Shown here in pieces: positions 63,494-64,000 of a stretch of DNA of 64,000 nt. Position 1 is the stretch's first letter. Every line of letters begins with the position of its first letter. The translations under genes were made by a program, and so were the position numbers. The notes beneath the pieces were generated by a model. The model was not told the origin of the DNA and did not search any database. It was given only the letters and a program-made list of their open reading frames with translations. The stretch comes from CAVWDI01 sp963793095 (lineage in GTDB: Bacteria > Chloroflexota > Anaerolineae > Anaerolineales > UBA4823): the NCBI GenBank assembly GCA_963793095.1, contig CAWBYY010000011.1, positions 248,001 to 312,000 of the forward strand, written 5' to 3'.

Positions 63494-64000
63494 TTCCAGC
63501 GCCTTCGATTACCTCCCCGACAAGCCACAGTTCCTGCCCTGCCGCTGACCCTGCCTGGAGCATATCATTCAGCCGGTCTGCAGGGACGGAAATCAGCAAA
63601 CCGCCGCTGGTCTGGGCGTCAAACAGCAGCATCCTGGAGGGCTCATCAATTTTGGAGGCAAAATCCACATATTCAGCATAATAAAGCCGGTTATCAATGG
63701 ATCCCCCAGGAAATACCCAATCCTTTGCATACCCTGCTGCACCGGAAAGAAAGGGGATGCTTTCAAAGTCGAACCGGAACCTGACCCCAGAGGCGGACGC
63801 CATTTCATAAGCATGACCCAGCAGGCTGAAACCGGTGATGTCAGTACCCGAGCGGACTCTAAACCGGCTGGCGAGTTCTGAAGCGGTTTTGTTCAGGCGT
63901 TTCATCCAACCAACGGCATTCTCCAGATATTCGGCTTGAACAATCCCGCGCTTGAGCGCAGTGGAGATCGTCCCGGTGCCGATTGGTTTGCTGAGTACCA
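63480..64000 (-). CDS. selD: Selenide, water dikinase (C-terminal part, cut by right edge)
   Basis: About 173 residues visible; the gene continues beyond 64000. VLSKPIGTGTISTALKRGIV (with the LTKP-like loop), a helix with LENAVGWMKRLNKTASELA, SGTDITGFSLLGHAYEMA and LLFDAQTSGGLLISVPAD are hallmarks of SelD, which makes selenophosphate from selenide and ATP. The N-terminal Cys/Sec site is outside the window. The host therefore probably uses selenium (Sec, SeU-tRNA or Se-cofactor). It overlaps the following ggt start by 14 bases. Confidence 0.93.
   Translation of the reverse strand, partial: VLSKPIGTGTISTALKRGIVQAEYLENAVGWMKRLNKTASELASRFRVRSGTDITGFSLLGHAYEMASASGVRFRFDFESIPFLSGAAGYAKDWVFPGGSIDNRLYYAEYVDFASKIDEPSRMLLFDAQTSGGLLISVPADRLNDMLQAGSAAGQELWLVGEVIEGAGIEVL

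Noticed and set aside
1..64000. CRISPR arrays, prophage, insertion sequences, toxin-antitoxin pairs
   Set aside because: No regularly spaced repeats, cas, phage structural, transposase or typical TA genes were found in either strand.

Overview
The window (64 kb) looks like a chromosomal segment of a Chloroflexota bacterium, most likely class Anaerolineae. This is inferred from gene content: archaeal-type phosphoglycerate mutase (apgM), SpoVS without other sporulation genes, two Glu/Leu dehydrogenases, lipoproteins with Thr/Pro-rich linkers and SH3-like domains, an acyl-CoA dehydrogenase/Etf operon and SelD. Most of the DNA is moderately GC-rich, densely coded and almost free of mobile elements. 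I saw no rRNA, tRNA, CRISPR array, transposase or integrase.

Layout. 1-13.7 kb, minus strand: a PEP/pyruvate-binding protein (cut by the left edge), dnaN, two tandem glutamate dehydrogenases (the second behind a leader that looks like an attenuator), and a scattered gatC-gatA-...-gatB set interleaved with an M3 oligopeptidase and a sugar nucleotidyltransferase, then an esterase lipoprotein and spoVS. 13.8-20.8 kb: two related small membrane proteins, a small Cys-rich protein, recD2, an LCP protein and an ABC-F ATPase. 20.8-24.7 kb, minus: nitrilase - anion permease - universal stress protein - nadE, apparently a glutamine-dependent NAD synthetase split into two polypeptides. 25-33 kb: SIMPL lipoprotein, DUF389 protein with an SH3 tail, clpC, an acyl-CoA dehydrogenase/SCP2 pair, SdpI and DUF6141-type membrane proteins.

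33.1-45.1 kb is visibly AT-richer and differs in style. A minus-strand operon (DeoR-type regulator, ABC ATPase, permease, double substrate-binding protein, M28 peptidase, five-bladed propeller glycosidase, SIS sugar isomerase) faces a divergent PfkB kinase followed by a wrecked kbaZ/gatZ-like gene. The set resembles an amino-sugar/tagatose-type catabolic regulon with an SsuABC-like importer. It is probably acquired DNA and is partly decaying: the kbaZ-like gene carries five in-frame stops.

45.1-64 kb returns to the host style: a membrane glycosyltransferase, two SH3-like paralogues, uvrA, TrmH-type methyltransferase, HIT, mtaB, a lipoprotein, apgM, the acd-etfB-etfA operon, a cyclic-nucleotide-binding protein, an NFU protein, a phosphoesterase, a gamma-glutamyltransferase and selD (cut by the right edge).

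A strong caveat: at least 15 single-base frameshifts interrupt otherwise well conserved genes, including clpC, nadE (twice), recD2, an ABC-F gene, a HIT gene and ggt. Many are in homopolymers and one added or removed base restores the family sequence, so most are probably sequencing or assembly errors. I annotated such genes as single CDS and give the lesion position.
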